From NCBI GenBank assembly GCA_030160035.1, contig BSNO01000003.1, positions 806,001-870,000 of the forward strand: 64,000 nucleotides of DNA, read 5' to 3'. This DNA comes from Rhizobium albus (GTDB taxonomy: Bacteria; Pseudomonadota; Alphaproteobacteria; Rhizobiales; Rhizobiaceae). Every line of letters begins with the position of its first letter. Within the stretch, counting starts at the first letter, position 1. Both the position numbers and the translations under genes were made by a program. The notes under the pieces are model-generated. The model did no database searches. It was not told the DNA's origin and saw nothing but the letters and a program-made list of their open reading frames with translations. Positions 1 to 8,050 of this stretch are shown here, one piece after another.

Positions 1-2
1 CG

Positions 3-86
3 CCGGACCGCTTGGACGCGCTCGTCTGGGCCATCACGGCCCTGCTGCTCGGCCATGATGGTGCGCCGCGCGTTCGCGGAATTTAG
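3..86 (+). CDS. Terminase large subunit, C-terminal end only (GTA g2 type)
   Basis: Only the last 27 codons are inside the window, read in frame 3 and ending with TAG at 84-86. The peptide runs PDRLDALVWAITALLLG and then a short basic tail. The PDRLDALVWA block is the usual C-terminal signature of the large terminase (DNA packaging ATPase/nuclease) of GTA and HK97-like phages. The gene ends 19 bases before the portal start, which is the expected order. The ATPase and nuclease domains lie outside the window and cannot be judged. Confidence 0.75.
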   Translation, partial: PDRLDALVWAITALLLGHDGAPRVRGI

Positions 87-105
87 AACCAAGCGAGGAC
101 GACAG

Positions 106-1293
106 ATGAAATTCTCTTTCAGCCTGCCTTGGCGCAAAGCCGAGGCCGGGGCGCGGCCGGCTGTGGAAACCAAGGCCAGCCAGTTCGGCGCGGGCTTCGT
201 CGCCTTGCACCAGACGGTGGGTGCGCAATGGTCGGGCCGATCCTTCGGGGCGCTTGCTCATGCAGGCTACATGCGAAACCCGATCGGGCACCGTTGCGTG
301 CGGCTGATTGCCGAAGCGGGCGCCTCGGTGCCGCTGATCGCCTATGAGGGGGACCGGGAGCTCGATCGCCACCCGGTCCTGGAGCTGATGGCGGCGCCCA
401 ACGGCAGCCAGGCGGGCGTGGAATTTCGCGAAGCGCTGATCGGGCAGCTGGTGCTTTCCGGTAATGCCTATGTGGAGGCGGTGGGGATCGGCGAGCGGCT
501 GCGGGAGTTACATCTCCTGAGGCCTGACCTCGTGACGCCGGTGGAGGATCGGAGCGGCTGGCTCACCGGCTATGACTATAGCTGCCGTGGGCAGAAGCGA
601 CGCATCGGGCTTGGCCATGCTGGCGAAGGCGGGCTAATGCACTTGCGGCTGTTCAATCCGCTCGATGCGCATATGGGCTTTCCGCCGCTTGCCGCTGCCG
701 CGATGGCGCTCGACCTGCACAATCAGGCCGCGATCTGGAACAAGGCCCTGCTCGACAATTCGGCACGGCCGTCCGGCGCGCTGGTCTACCAGCCGAAAGA
801 GGGCGGCAACCTCACCGAGGAGCAATATGAGCGCCTGAAAGAAGAGCTGGAGGAGGGCTATTCCGGCGCAAGGCGCGCGGGGCGGCCGCTTCTTCTGGAA
901 GGTGGGCTCGACTGGAAAGCGATGGCGCTGACGCCGCGCGAGATGGATTTCGTCGAGGCAAAGAACGGTGCTGCGCGCGATATCGCACTCGCACTCGGGG
1001 TGCCGCCGATGCTGCTGGGGATACCCGGTGACAACACCTATGCAAATTACCAGGAGGCGAACCGCGCGTTTTACCGGCTGACGATCCTGCCGCTGATGAC
1101 GCGCATCTGTGCGCGCCTGACGCACTGGCTTTGCCCGGCGTTCGGTGACGACATCCGCATCAATTTCGACACCGACCAGATCGCGGGGCTCGCCATCGAG
1201 CGGGAAGCCGACTGGAAACGCCTGCAGGCTGCGGATTTCCTGACCGAGGACGAGAAGCGAAAAGCCGTGGGATATGAACCGCTTGAGCGGTGA
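106..1293 (+). CDS. HK97-family portal protein (GTA g3 type)
   Basis: A 395-residue portal protein, which forms the ring at the capsid vertex through which DNA is packaged and the tail attaches. Family features seen are the LVLSGNAYVE block near residue 130, the MALTPREMDFVE block near 280 and the ALGVPPMLLGIPGDNTYANYQEA block shortly after, all typical of phage_portal (HK97 gp3). An upstream in-frame start at 55 exists but overlaps the terminase stop. ATG 106 has GAGGAC five bases upstream and gives the usual N-terminus (MKFSFSLPWR), so I prefer it. The family length is about 390-400, so the gene looks intact. Confidence 0.93.
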   Translation: MKFSFSLPWRKAEAGARPAVETKASQFGAGFVALHQTVGAQWSGRSFGALAHAGYMRNPIGHRCVRLIAEAGASVPLIAYEGDRELDRHPVLELMAAPNGSQAGVEFREALIGQLVLSGNAYVEAVGIGERLRELHLLRPDLVTPVEDRSGWLTGYDYSCRGQKRRIGLGHAGEGGLMHLRLFNPLDAHMGFPPLAAAAMALDLHNQAAIWNKALLDNSARPSGALVYQPKEGGNLTEEQYERLKEELEEGYSGARRAGRPLLLEGGLDWKAMALTPREMDFVEAKNGAARDIALALGVPPMLLGIPGDNTYANYQEANRAFYRLTILPLMTRICARLTHWLCPAFGDDIRINFDTDQIAGLAIEREADWKRLQAADFLTEDEKRKAVGYEPLER

Positions 1294-1366
1294 ATTGGAT
1301 TCAGACCGGCAGCGGGTTGAATCGATCTCTCAAGGGAACGGGCAGGGGGTGAATGGAGAAGCGACG

Positions 1367-1672
1367 ATGACGGACCTGATTCAGGACATCGGCCTTTTGC
1401 TTGCGAAGGGTCTCGGCGCCATGGCCGGTGCGATCATCTCGCTGATCTACCTCCTCCCGAAAAGCAGGCGCGAAGCGGCGGGGCGCTTCTTCATCGGGGT
1501 CGCGAGCGGGATGATCTTCGGCGGTGCGGTGGGCGTTGCGCTGTCCGACTGGCTGGCGATCGGATCGCGGCTGACACCGATCGAAATCACGCTGATGGGC
1601 TCTGCCGCAGCGAGCCTTTGCGCCTGGTGGGCTCTCGGCGTTCTGGCCCGGCTGGCCGAACGCTGGAAATAG
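1367..1672 (+). CDS. Small two-helix membrane protein inside the GTA cluster (DUF6107-like)
   Basis: A 101-residue protein between portal and prohead protease, the slot called g3.5 in GTA clusters. The start at 1367 follows GGAG at 1353-1356; a longer frame from 1274 overlaps the portal gene and adds a polar stretch without family character. It has hydrophobic segments at about residues 10-30 (GLGAMAGAIISLIYLLP), 38-58 and 72-92, so it is probably an inner-membrane protein. I believe small proteins at this position in rhizobial GTA clusters are annotated DUF6107, but this is from memory. No enzymatic motif is visible and the function is unknown. Confidence 0.75.
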   Translation: MTDLIQDIGLLLAKGLGAMAGAIISLIYLLPKSRREAAGRFFIGVASGMIFGGAVGVALSDWLAIGSRLTPIEITLMGSAAASLCAWWALGVLARLAERWK

Positions 1673-1727
1673 CAAAGCCCGGCCGGGGCGGCTGAAGCGG
1701 GCGTCATTCGAGACATGAGGAACGACC

Positions 1728-2297
1728 ATGAGTGCAGACGCGATCATCGCCTGCAGACAGAAGAAATATGCCGATCTGGCACTGGAGACAGTGACGGAGG
1801 CGGGGCGGTTCTCCGGTTATGCCAGCGTCTTCGACGCCGTCGACCTCGGTCGTGATGCGATCGCGCCCGGCGCCTTTGCGACTTCGCTGAAGGCACGCGG
1901 CTCCAGCGGCGTGAAGATGCTGTTCCAGCACGATCCCAATATTCCGATCGGCCGGTGGGTGTCGATCGTAGAGGACCGGCGCGGCCTCAAGGTGACAGGC
2001 CAATTGGCGATGGGTGTCGCGCGGGCGCGGGAGATCCATGAATTGATGCGGGCCGGCGCGATCGACGGGCTGTCGATCGGCTTCAAGACAGTTCGGGCGG
2101 AGGCCGACCGCATGCGCAACGTGCGCCGCATTCTTCAGGCCGACCTTTGGGAAATCTCGGTGGTGACATTTCCGATGTTGCCCGAAGCGCGGGTGGCCGC
2201 GGTGAAAGCGGCCGGCCGGGAGCAATTGTCGCTGGCGTCGATCATTCGCCAAGCGACTGAGATCATGCAGCAGAAAAAAGGACGATATCATGGATGA
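1728..2297 (+). CDS. HK97-family prohead protease (GTA g4 type)
   Basis: A 189-residue serine protease that cleaves the N-terminal scaffolding arm of the capsid protein during head maturation. Seen are the FSGYASVFDAVDLGRD start of the U35 family domain, the LFQHDPNIPIGRW block carrying the likely catalytic His near residue 67, and DGLSIGF near residue 113 with the likely nucleophilic Ser. The RBS GAGGAAC lies just upstream of ATG 1728. The 3' end overlaps the capsid start by 8 bases, consistent with translational coupling to its substrate. Confidence 0.92.
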   Translation: MSADAIIACRQKKYADLALETVTEAGRFSGYASVFDAVDLGRDAIAPGAFATSLKARGSSGVKMLFQHDPNIPIGRWVSIVEDRRGLKVTGQLAMGVARAREIHELMRAGAIDGLSIGFKTVRAEADRMRNVRRILQADLWEISVVTFPMLPEARVAAVKAAGREQLSLASIIRQATEIMQQKKGRYHG

Positions 2298-3534
2298 GCA
2301 GGCAGGCGTGCGCGCACCGGAAGTGAAGGCAGCCGATGAGGATGTCGGGGCAGCTTTCGGCGCCTTCATGAACCAGTTCGAGGCGTTCAAGGATGAGAAC
2401 GAGCAACGACTGGACGAACTGAAAAATCGCGGCGCGGAAGATGTGGTGACGCGCGAAAAGCTCGACCGCATCTCCAAGTCGATGGACGCCCAGCAGCGAT
2501 TGATCGATGAGCTGGTGCTGAAGCGCGCCCGCCCGGCGATCGGTGGAGCGACAAGCGCGCAGATGCTGGAGCGCAAAGAGGCGTTCGAGCGCTATGTGCG
2601 CCGCGGTGACGAGAACGACCTGCGGACGATCGAAGCCAAGGCGATGTCCTATGGCTCCGATCCCGATGGCGGCTTTCTGGTGCCAGATGAAATCGACACC
2701 GAGATCGGCCAGCGTTTGAGCTCGCTGTCGCCGATCCGGTCGATCGCGACGGTCAGGCAAGTCTCCGGCGCGGTACTGAAGAAGCCGTTTGCGGTTTCGG
2801 GCATGGCTGTCGGCTGGGTCGGCGAGACGGCGGCGCGGCCGCAGACGAACACGGCGCAGCTTGCCGAGCTGTCTTTCCCGACGATGGAACTCTACGCGAT
2901 GCCGGCGGCGACCGCTTCGCTGCTGGAGGACAGCGCCGTCGACATCGAGTCGTGGATCGCATCGGAAGTCGAGATTGCTTTTGCCGAACAGGAAAGCGCC
3001 GCCTTCATTGGCGGCGACGGTGTCAACAAGCCGCGCGGCATCCTCGACTACGACACGGTTTCGGAGGCCACCTGGACCTGGGGCTCGATCGGAACCGTGG
3101 CGACCGGCAGCGCCGGCGCACTGGATGCCGACGCGCCTTCCGATGTGCTGATCGACACGATCTATGCGCTGAAGGCCGGCTATCGGCAGAACGCCTCCTT
3201 CGTGATGAACCGCAAGACGCAGGCGGCCATCCGCAAGATCAAGGACGCGGACGGCAACTATATCTGGCAGCCGCCGGCGACGGCCGGTGCGCGCGCTGCC
3301 TTGATGGGCTTCCCCGTCGTGGAGGCCGAGGACATGCCGGACATTGCGGCGGATGCGACGCCGATCGCGTTCGGTGATTTCCGGCGTGGCTACATGATCG
3401 TCGACCGCACGGGCGTGCGCATCCTGCGCGATCCCTATTCGGCGAAACCCTACGTGCTGTTCTACACGTCCAAGCGCGTGGGTGGCGGCGTGCAGGATTT
3501 CGACGCGATCAAGCTTGTGAAGTTCTCCGCCTAA
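2290..3534 (+). CDS. Major capsid protein, HK97 fold (GTA g5 type)
   Basis: A 414-residue phage major capsid protein. Residues 1 to about 110 are polar and predicted coiled coil (the delta-like scaffold arm, rich in E, K, D). The mature shell domain starts near SYGSDPDGGFLVPDEI at about residue 117, the normal HK97 transition. Other family blocks are PIRSIATVRQVSG, EQESAAFIGGDGVNKPRGIL and the C-terminal AFGDFRRGYMIVDRTG. It overlaps the protease gene by 8 bases. A long GC-rich hairpin follows 23 bases after the stop (separate entry). Confidence 0.95.
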   Translation: MDEQAGVRAPEVKAADEDVGAAFGAFMNQFEAFKDENEQRLDELKNRGAEDVVTREKLDRISKSMDAQQRLIDELVLKRARPAIGGATSAQMLERKEAFERYVRRGDENDLRTIEAKAMSYGSDPDGGFLVPDEIDTEIGQRLSSLSPIRSIATVRQVSGAVLKKPFAVSGMAVGWVGETAARPQTNTAQLAELSFPTMELYAMPAATASLLEDSAVDIESWIASEVEIAFAEQESAAFIGGDGVNKPRGILDYDTVSEATWTWGSIGTVATGSAGALDADAPSDVLIDTIYALKAGYRQNASFVMNRKTQAAIRKIKDADGNYIWQPPATAGARAALMGFPVVEAEDMPDIAADATPIAFGDFRRGYMIVDRTGVRILRDPYSAKPYVLFYTSKRVGGGVQDFDAIKLVKFSA

Positions 3535-3556
3535 GCGACGCCGCAACGACGGCATG

Positions 3557-3583
3557 CCCCGTTCCGGAGCGACCGGGACGGGG
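3557..3583 (+). terminator. Hairpin directly after the capsid gene
   Basis: An 11-bp stem: CCCCGTTCCGG at 3557-3567, loop AGCGA at 3568-3572, and CCGGGACGGGG at 3573-3583, with one G-T wobble. It lies between the capsid stop (3534) and the g6 start (3606). The T content downstream is low (TCGATTTC), so it may act as a partial terminator or a 3' stabiliser rather than a full stop. Confidence 0.6.
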
Positions 3584-3605
3584 TCGATTTCAAAGGACAT
3601 GGGAC

Positions 3606-4175
3606 ATGACGATTGTCGTGACGGACCCGGCCGTCGGCGAAGCGCTGACGCTTGCCGAGGCGAAGACGCATCTGCGCGTGGAGACCGATCTCGAAGACGG
3701 ACTGATCGAAAGCCTGATCCGCGTGGCGCGGGAGTATCTGGAAAGCGTGACCGGCCTGGTTCTGCTGGAACAGGGCTTTCGGCTTTTCCTGGACGATTGG
3801 CCGAAGGCCCATGCGATCCTCCTGCGCCGGCATCCGGTGAAAAGCCTCGATGCCGTCATTGTCTATGACGCGGAGGGGCTGCCGGAGGACGTTGATCTGG
3901 CAAGCGTTCGGCTTGATCGGACGCGACGTCCGGCCCGGCTGATCGTTTCGGCGATCAAGGCGCCGGCGCGGATCGTCAACGGCATCGAGGTGGAATTTCG
4001 GGCCGGCTTCGGTGAGAGCGGCGCCGATGTGCCCGACGTGCTGAAGCGGGCAATGCTCATTCATGTGGCCGCAATGTACGAACTGCGCTCCGGCGTTCCG
4101 ATCGGCCAGCAGCCGGCGCTCGTGCCGGATGGCTATGACCGGCTGATCGCGCCGTGGCGGCGGCGGTCGCTATGA
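3606..4175 (+). CDS. Head-tail connector protein (GTA g6 type, gp6-like)
   Basis: A 189-residue protein of the phage gp6-like head-tail connector / DUF3168-adjacent family. The N-terminus (ALTLAEAKTHLRVETDLEDGLIESLIRVAREYLE) is the hallmark: a short helical domain with the LAEAKTHLR motif. A beta-rich second half follows, ending in a basic tail. It is the first gene after the capsid hairpin and ends with an ATGA overlap into the next gene. It would form the ring just below the portal. Confidence 0.88.
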   Translation: MTIVVTDPAVGEALTLAEAKTHLRVETDLEDGLIESLIRVAREYLESVTGLVLLEQGFRLFLDDWPKAHAILLRRHPVKSLDAVIVYDAEGLPEDVDLASVRLDRTRRPARLIVSAIKAPARIVNGIEVEFRAGFGESGADVPDVLKRAMLIHVAAMYELRSGVPIGQQPALVPDGYDRLIAPWRRRSL

Positions 4176-4507
4176 GGCCGGGCGCGGTAATCGACCCAGG
4201 GCATCTGCGTATGCGGCTTAACCTGGAAGCGCCCGCCGATGATGACGATGGCCAAGGCGGCTCGACCGGGGAGTGGCAGCATGTCACTGGCCTCTGGGCG
4301 AAGCTTGAACCTATCAGCGCCTCGCACCTGGAGCAGGCATCACAGATCCAGCAAGCGGCAAGATACAGGGTGACGCTGCGCCACCGGCCAGATGTCGCCA
4401 TCGGCATGCGGTTCACCCGGTTCGAGCGGGTGTTCCATATCCTGACGATGAGCGATCCCGACGAGACCGGGCGCTATCTCGTCTGCGCGTGCGAGGAACG
4501 GTCATGA
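4172..4507 (+). CDS. Head-tail adaptor protein (GTA g7 type)
   Basis: A 111-residue protein of the SPP1 gp16 / head-completion family. Seen are the typical beta-barrel pattern (LRMRLNLEAP, then GEWQHVTGLWAKLEPISA, then YRVTLRHRPDVAIGMRF) and the final strand FHILTMSDPDETGRYLVCACEE. The start is set by the ATGA overlap with the previous gene at 4172-4175; an in-frame start at 4154 would overlap by 22 bases and adds nothing conserved. It ends with another ATGA overlap. Confidence 0.87.
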   Translation: MRPGAVIDPGHLRMRLNLEAPADDDDGQGGSTGEWQHVTGLWAKLEPISASHLEQASQIQQAARYRVTLRHRPDVAIGMRFTRFERVFHILTMSDPDETGRYLVCACEERS

Positions 4508-4908
4508 GCGCCGCGCCGAACTTGCAGCAGGCGATGGTTTCAGCACTTCGAGCCGACGATGAGCTGATGTCGAACCTGAAGGTGGCGGACATCTTCGATC
4601 GACAGGTTCAGGGTGCCCGGCTGCCATACATCGTGCTCCACGCTTTCGAGACTAGGGAGTGGAGCACGGACGAGGATTGCAGCGAAGAGCACCGCGTCAC
4701 GCTCGCCGTCTATTCCGGCGAGAACGGCAGGCGTGAGGTGCAATCGATCCTGAAGCGGCTGCGGCTGGTGCTGCATGACGCGGCGCTTTCGCCTGTCGAC
4801 GCGCGGCTGGTCGGCCTCAGAGTCGTTTCGACCGATGTGAGGCGCGTGGAGAAGAGCCGGTTGCACCGAGGAACGATGGTTTTACGGGCGTTTACCGAAA
4901 GCGCCTGA
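4504..4908 (+). CDS. DUF3168 tail-completion protein (GTA g8 type)
   Basis: A 134-residue DUF3168 protein, the tail terminator / completion type joining head connector and tail tube. Family character is seen in the N-terminal helix NLQQAMVSALRADDEL, the FDRQVQGARLPYIVLHAFETREWSTD segment, and the VTLAVYS and C-terminal VEKSRLHRGTMVLRAFTE strands. The start is fixed by the ATGA overlap at 4504-4507. It is the last gene of the head-proximal block; an 85-base gap with a terminator-like hairpin follows. Confidence 0.87.
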   Translation: MSAAPNLQQAMVSALRADDELMSNLKVADIFDRQVQGARLPYIVLHAFETREWSTDEDCSEEHRVTLAVYSGENGRREVQSILKRLRLVLHDAALSPVDARLVGLRVVSTDVRRVEKSRLHRGTMVLRAFTESA

Positions 4909-4953
4909 TTCAGATTGCGAGCGCCGGTCAAACGACCGGCAGGATGACGTTGT

Positions 4954-4976
4954 GGCTCCCACACGGGGGCCTTTTT
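4954..4976 (+). terminator. Intrinsic terminator-like hairpin before the major tail gene
   Basis: GGCTCCC at 4954-4960, loop ACAC at 4961-4964, GGGGGCC at 4965-4971 (7 bp with one G-T wobble), then TTTTT at 4972-4976. This has every part of an intrinsic terminator, yet it sits inside an otherwise overlapping operon, 17 bases before the major tail start. It may be an attenuator, or mark the 5' end of a second transcription unit. Confidence 0.65.
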
Positions 4977-4993
4977 CATGTTTGGAGATGGCC

Positions 4994-5404
4994 ATGGGTG
5001 CGCAGAGGGGCAAGGACCTGCTGCTGAAGATCGAGAGTGGCGGGCAATTCGTGACAGTCGCGGGGCTGCGGGCAAAACGCCTCGCATTCAATGCGCAGAC
5101 CGTGGACGCGACGGACTCAGAATCCGCCGGCCGGTGGCGCGAGCTTCTGGCGGGCGCCGGCGTGCAGCGGGCCTCGGTCTCGGGATCGGGGCTTTTCAAG
5201 AATGCAGAAAGCGACGCGCTGACGCGCACGGTCTTCTTCGCAGGCCAGATCGTGGACTGGCAGATCGTCGTTCCAGCTTTCGGCACGCTGTCTGGCCCTT
5301 TCCAGATCACGGCGCTCGAATATGCCGGGCGGCACGACGGCGAGATCACCTTCGAGATCGCCATGGAATCGGCAGGCGCGCTGGAATTCGGGAGTGACGC
5401 ATGA
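4994..5404 (+). CDS. Phage major tail (tube) protein, TP901-1 family (GTA g9 type)
   Basis: A 136-residue tail tube protein. Seen are the family N-terminus MGAQRGKDLLLKIE, the motif QTVDATDSESAGRWRELLAGAGVQRASVSGSG in the middle, and the C-terminal FEIAMESAGALEF. ATG 4994 has GGAG at 4984-4987 with a 6-base spacer; ATG 4988 is too close to that site, and a GTG at 4952 lies within the hairpin stem, so both are rejected. The protein is expected to be made in many copies per particle. It overlaps the next gene by ATGA. Confidence 0.9.
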   Translation: MGAQRGKDLLLKIESGGQFVTVAGLRAKRLAFNAQTVDATDSESAGRWRELLAGAGVQRASVSGSGLFKNAESDALTRTVFFAGQIVDWQIVVPAFGTLSGPFQITALEYAGRHDGEITFEIAMESAGALEFGSDA

Positions 5405-5751
5405 CGTTGCGCAAGATCACCGCGAACCCGAGGCGCGGCGAAATCGCCGCACCGATCGACGGCGAACAGCGGGTGCTGTGCCTGACGCTCGGCGCCTTGG
5501 CGGAACTGGAAGCGGCGTTCGGCGCCGACGATCTCTCCAAGCTCGTCGACCGATTTGCCACGGGTGGTCTCTCCGCGCGGGACATCATGCGCGTGGTTGG
5601 AGCGGGTCTGCGTGGTGGGGGCAATCTCTTCACCGATGACGAGGTGGCGCAGATGACCATCGATGGTGGTGCGCGCGGCTTTGCCGAACTGGTCGCTCAA
5701 TTGCTGGAAGCGACATTCGGCGGCGGGAGCGCTGCCGCCACAAACCCTTGA
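5401..5751 (+). CDS. GTA tail-assembly protein (g10 type)
   Basis: A 116-residue protein recognised as the gene transfer agent family protein found between the tail tube and tape measure genes. Family features are the GEIAAPIDGEQRVLCLTLGALAELEAAFGADDL start and the DIMRVVGAGLRGGGN segment. In long-tailed phages this position holds tail assembly chaperones that load on the tape measure protein, and that is the likely role. It starts in an ATGA overlap with the tail tube gene; its TGA overlaps the TTG start of the next gene. Confidence 0.85.
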   Translation: MTLRKITANPRRGEIAAPIDGEQRVLCLTLGALAELEAAFGADDLSKLVDRFATGGLSARDIMRVVGAGLRGGGNLFTDDEVAQMTIDGGARGFAELVAQLLEATFGGGSAAATNP

Positions 5752-5978
5752 ATGCCGCAGATGCAGTCGAGCGACGAGAGGGCGCGCCACCTTTCCCCTG
5801 GGAAGGGGTGATGCGCATCTCGCTCCTGCATCTGCGGCTGTCGCCCGATCAGTTCTGGCGCATGACACCCCGCGAACTCGCGATGATTTTGGCGACCAGT
5901 CGCTCCACGCAGGCGCCGGACCGTGCGGCGCTTGACGACCTGATGCGCAGTTTTCCAGACAGGGAACAGTTTCCATGA
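5748..5978 (+). CDS. GTA phage tail assembly chaperone (g10.1 type)
   Basis: A 76-residue protein of the rcc01693 / tail chaperone family. The conserved core PFPWEGVMRISLLHLRLSPDQFWRMTPRELAMIL identifies it. No ATG in frame lies upstream of that core. The only early start is TTG 5748, which overlaps the previous stop as TTGA. Starting at ATG 5811 would cut the conserved PFPWEG block, so the TTG start is favoured. Together with the previous gene it resembles the chaperone pair that other phages make by frameshifting, here encoded separately. Confidence 0.8.
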   Translation: MNAADAVERREGAPPFPWEGVMRISLLHLRLSPDQFWRMTPRELAMILATSRSTQAPDRAALDDLMRSFPDREQFP

Positions 5979-6520
5979 CCGAAGACCTTGCCTATCGCGT
6001 CGAACTGGACAGCCGTCCTTTCGAGCGCGCGCTGGGGGATCTTGAATTGCGAGCCGAGCGCCTGGGAAGTGCTCTGTCCGGTGCGATGCGCCGTGCCGCG
6101 GTCGAGGGCCGCGATCTCGACCAGGTGTTGCGCGGGCTGGCGTTGCGGATGAGCGACATCGCGCTCGATGCCGGCCTGAGGCCGCTGCAGAATGCCCTTT
6201 CAGGCGCTGTCTCCAATTTTGCCGAGAGCGTCGCCGGGCGCGTCGTACCCTTCGCCAAAGGCGGGGTCGTCTCGACGCCGAGCTATTTTCCGATGGGTGG
6301 CGACATCGGCTTGGCCGGCGAGGCGGGCGCTGAGGCGATCCTGCCGCTCGCTCGCGGGGCCGACGGCAGGCTGGGCGTTGCCGCAGGCGCAGGCCAGGGC
6401 GCGGGCGCGCCGATCGTCTTCAACGTGACCACGCCCGACGCGCAAAGCTTCCTGAAGTCGGAGGCGCAGTTGAGCGCCATGCTGGCACGCGCTGTCGGCC
6501 GCGGGACAAGGGGGCTCTGA
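5975..6520 (+). CDS. Tail tape measure protein (GTA g11 type)
   Basis: A 181-residue short tape measure protein. Seen are the alpha-helical start (DLAYRVELDSRPFERALGDLELRAERLG), the LRGLALRMSDIALDAGLRPLQ segment, and the characteristic block FAKGGVVSTPSYFPMGGDIGLAGEAGAEAILPL around residues 94-127. The shortness fits the small tail of GTA particles. It starts in an ATGA overlap with the chaperone gene. Confidence 0.88.
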   Translation: MTEDLAYRVELDSRPFERALGDLELRAERLGSALSGAMRRAAVEGRDLDQVLRGLALRMSDIALDAGLRPLQNALSGAVSNFAESVAGRVVPFAKGGVVSTPSYFPMGGDIGLAGEAGAEAILPLARGADGRLGVAAGAGQGAGAPIVFNVTTPDAQSFLKSEAQLSAMLARAVGRGTRGL

Positions 6521-6521
6521 C

Positions 6522-7160
6522 ATGACTGACTTTCACGACGTGCGCTTTCCGCTGCGGCTGGCAATCGCGACGAGTGGCGGCCCGGCGCGACGGACAGACA
6601 TCGTGCAGCTGAACAACGGTCGCGAGCAGCGCAATGCGCGCTGGGCCAACGCGAGGCGCCGTTACGACGCCGGGACCAGCGTCCGAACGCTCGACGATCT
6701 GCACACGCTGCTGGCGTTCTTCGAGGCGCGGCGCGGACAGTTGCACGGCTTTCGCTTCCGCGACCCCATCGATTTCAAGTCTTGCGCTCCCTCTATCGCC
6801 ATTGCTGCGACGGACCAGCAGATCGGCGTCGGTGACGGCGAACGAGCACGGTTCTCGCTCGTGAAGCACTACGGCGATGCTGCTGCATCCATCTCCCGGT
6901 CGATCAGCAAGCCCGTGCAAGCTTCTGTGCTGGTGGCGATCGACGGAGAGGCGGTGCCGGTCGATCGGTACGTGGTCGACGCGATGACCGGCGACGTCGT
7001 TTTTCTAACCGGTTTCGAGCCGGCTGCCGGAGCCGCCGTTACGGCTGGCTTCGAGTTCGATGTCCCAGTCCGCTTCGACATGGATCGGCTCGAGATCAGC
7101 CTGACCGCCTTTAAGGCGGGCCAGATCCCTTCGGTGCCGATGGTGGAGATCGCACCATGA
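6522..7160 (+). CDS. Distal tail protein, DUF2460 (GTA g12 type)
   Basis: A 212-residue DUF2460 / TIGR02217 protein. The N-terminus (FHDVRFPLRLAIATSGGP) and the internal ARRRYDAGTSVRTLDDLHTLLAFFEARRG and GFRFRDPIDFKS blocks are diagnostic. In Rhodobacter GTA the equivalent protein forms the distal tail ring between tail tube and hub. ATG 6522 is two bases after the tape measure stop; the 3' end is an ATGA overlap with the hub gene. Confidence 0.92.
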   Translation: MTDFHDVRFPLRLAIATSGGPARRTDIVQLNNGREQRNARWANARRRYDAGTSVRTLDDLHTLLAFFEARRGQLHGFRFRDPIDFKSCAPSIAIAATDQQIGVGDGERARFSLVKHYGDAAASISRSISKPVQASVLVAIDGEAVPVDRYVVDAMTGDVVFLTGFEPAAGAAVTAGFEFDVPVRFDMDRLEISLTAFKAGQIPSVPMVEIAP

Positions 7161-8050
7161 GAGTTCTGCCAGAGCCGCTGGCGACGCATCTTCGCCAAGA
7201 CGCAACGACGATGTGCAATGCCTGGAGGCTGACACGGGCCGATGGTGTCGTGCTTGGCTTCACCGACCATGATGCGACGTTGAGCTTTGCCGGAACGGCA
7301 TTTTCGCCCGTGAGCGGCTTCGTTGGTACCGAGGTCGAAAGTGGGCTGGGGCTTGCTGTCGATACGAGCGAGGTCGCAGGCGCATTTTCCTCGGACGCGA
7401 TCACCGAGCAGGACCTGAAAGCCGGACGCTACGATGGCGCGCGCGTGGAGCTTTTTGCGGTCAACTGGATGGCGCCGGCGGGGGGCCATATGCTGATGCA
7501 GGTTTTCGATCTGGGCGAAGTTTCGCGTGCTGGACAGGCGTTTCGTGCCGAGCTGCGCAGCATGGCGCAACAGCTCGACGCCGTCCGGGGGCGTGTCTAT
7601 GGCCGCCGCTGCGATGCCAATCTCGGCGATCACAGATGTCGCGTAACCCTCGATGCGCCAGAGCTGACTGGAGTGGCGACCGTCATTGCCGTTGCGAACG
7701 GAGCAAAGCTGCGGGTCATCGGGCTTGAGAGCTTCGAAGATGGCTGGTTTCGCTACGGCCTTGCCACCTGGCAGAGCGGTGTGAACGCGGGACTGTCGGT
7801 CGCGGTGCTCAGTCACACCCGGCACGACGACGGCACGGAGATCGAGCTATGGTCGCCGATGGCCGACGCGCCGCAGGAAGGCGACATGCTCAAGCTCACG
7901 GCGGGCTGTGACAAGACGTTCAAGACGTGCCGAGAAAAGTTTTCCAACGGCCTGAATTTCAGAGGGTTTCCGCATTTGCCGGGTTCCGACTTCGCCTATG
8001 GCTATGCCGGCGAAAATGGTCTGCACGATGGCTCGCCGGTGGTGCCATGA
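7157..8050 (+). CDS. Tail hub protein, DUF2163 / phage BR0599 family (GTA g13 type)
   Basis: A 297-residue protein with an N-terminal DUF2163 domain (CNAWRLTRADGVVLGFTDHDATLSFAG) and a C-terminal BR0599 domain. The conserved cysteines are visible: GRRCDANLGDHRC near residue 155, and GCDKTFKTCREKF plus NFRGFPHLPG near the end. Such cysteine sets hold a metal or Fe-S cluster in tail-tip hub proteins of related particles; that is inference here. It sits between the distal tail and peptidase genes, both joined by ATGA overlaps. Confidence 0.92.
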   Translation: MRVLPEPLATHLRQDATTMCNAWRLTRADGVVLGFTDHDATLSFAGTAFSPVSGFVGTEVESGLGLAVDTSEVAGAFSSDAITEQDLKAGRYDGARVELFAVNWMAPAGGHMLMQVFDLGEVSRAGQAFRAELRSMAQQLDAVRGRVYGRRCDANLGDHRCRVTLDAPELTGVATVIAVANGAKLRVIGLESFEDGWFRYGLATWQSGVNAGLSVAVLSHTRHDDGTEIELWSPMADAPQEGDMLKLTAGCDKTFKTCREKFSNGLNFRGFPHLPGSDFAYGYAGENGLHDGSPVVP

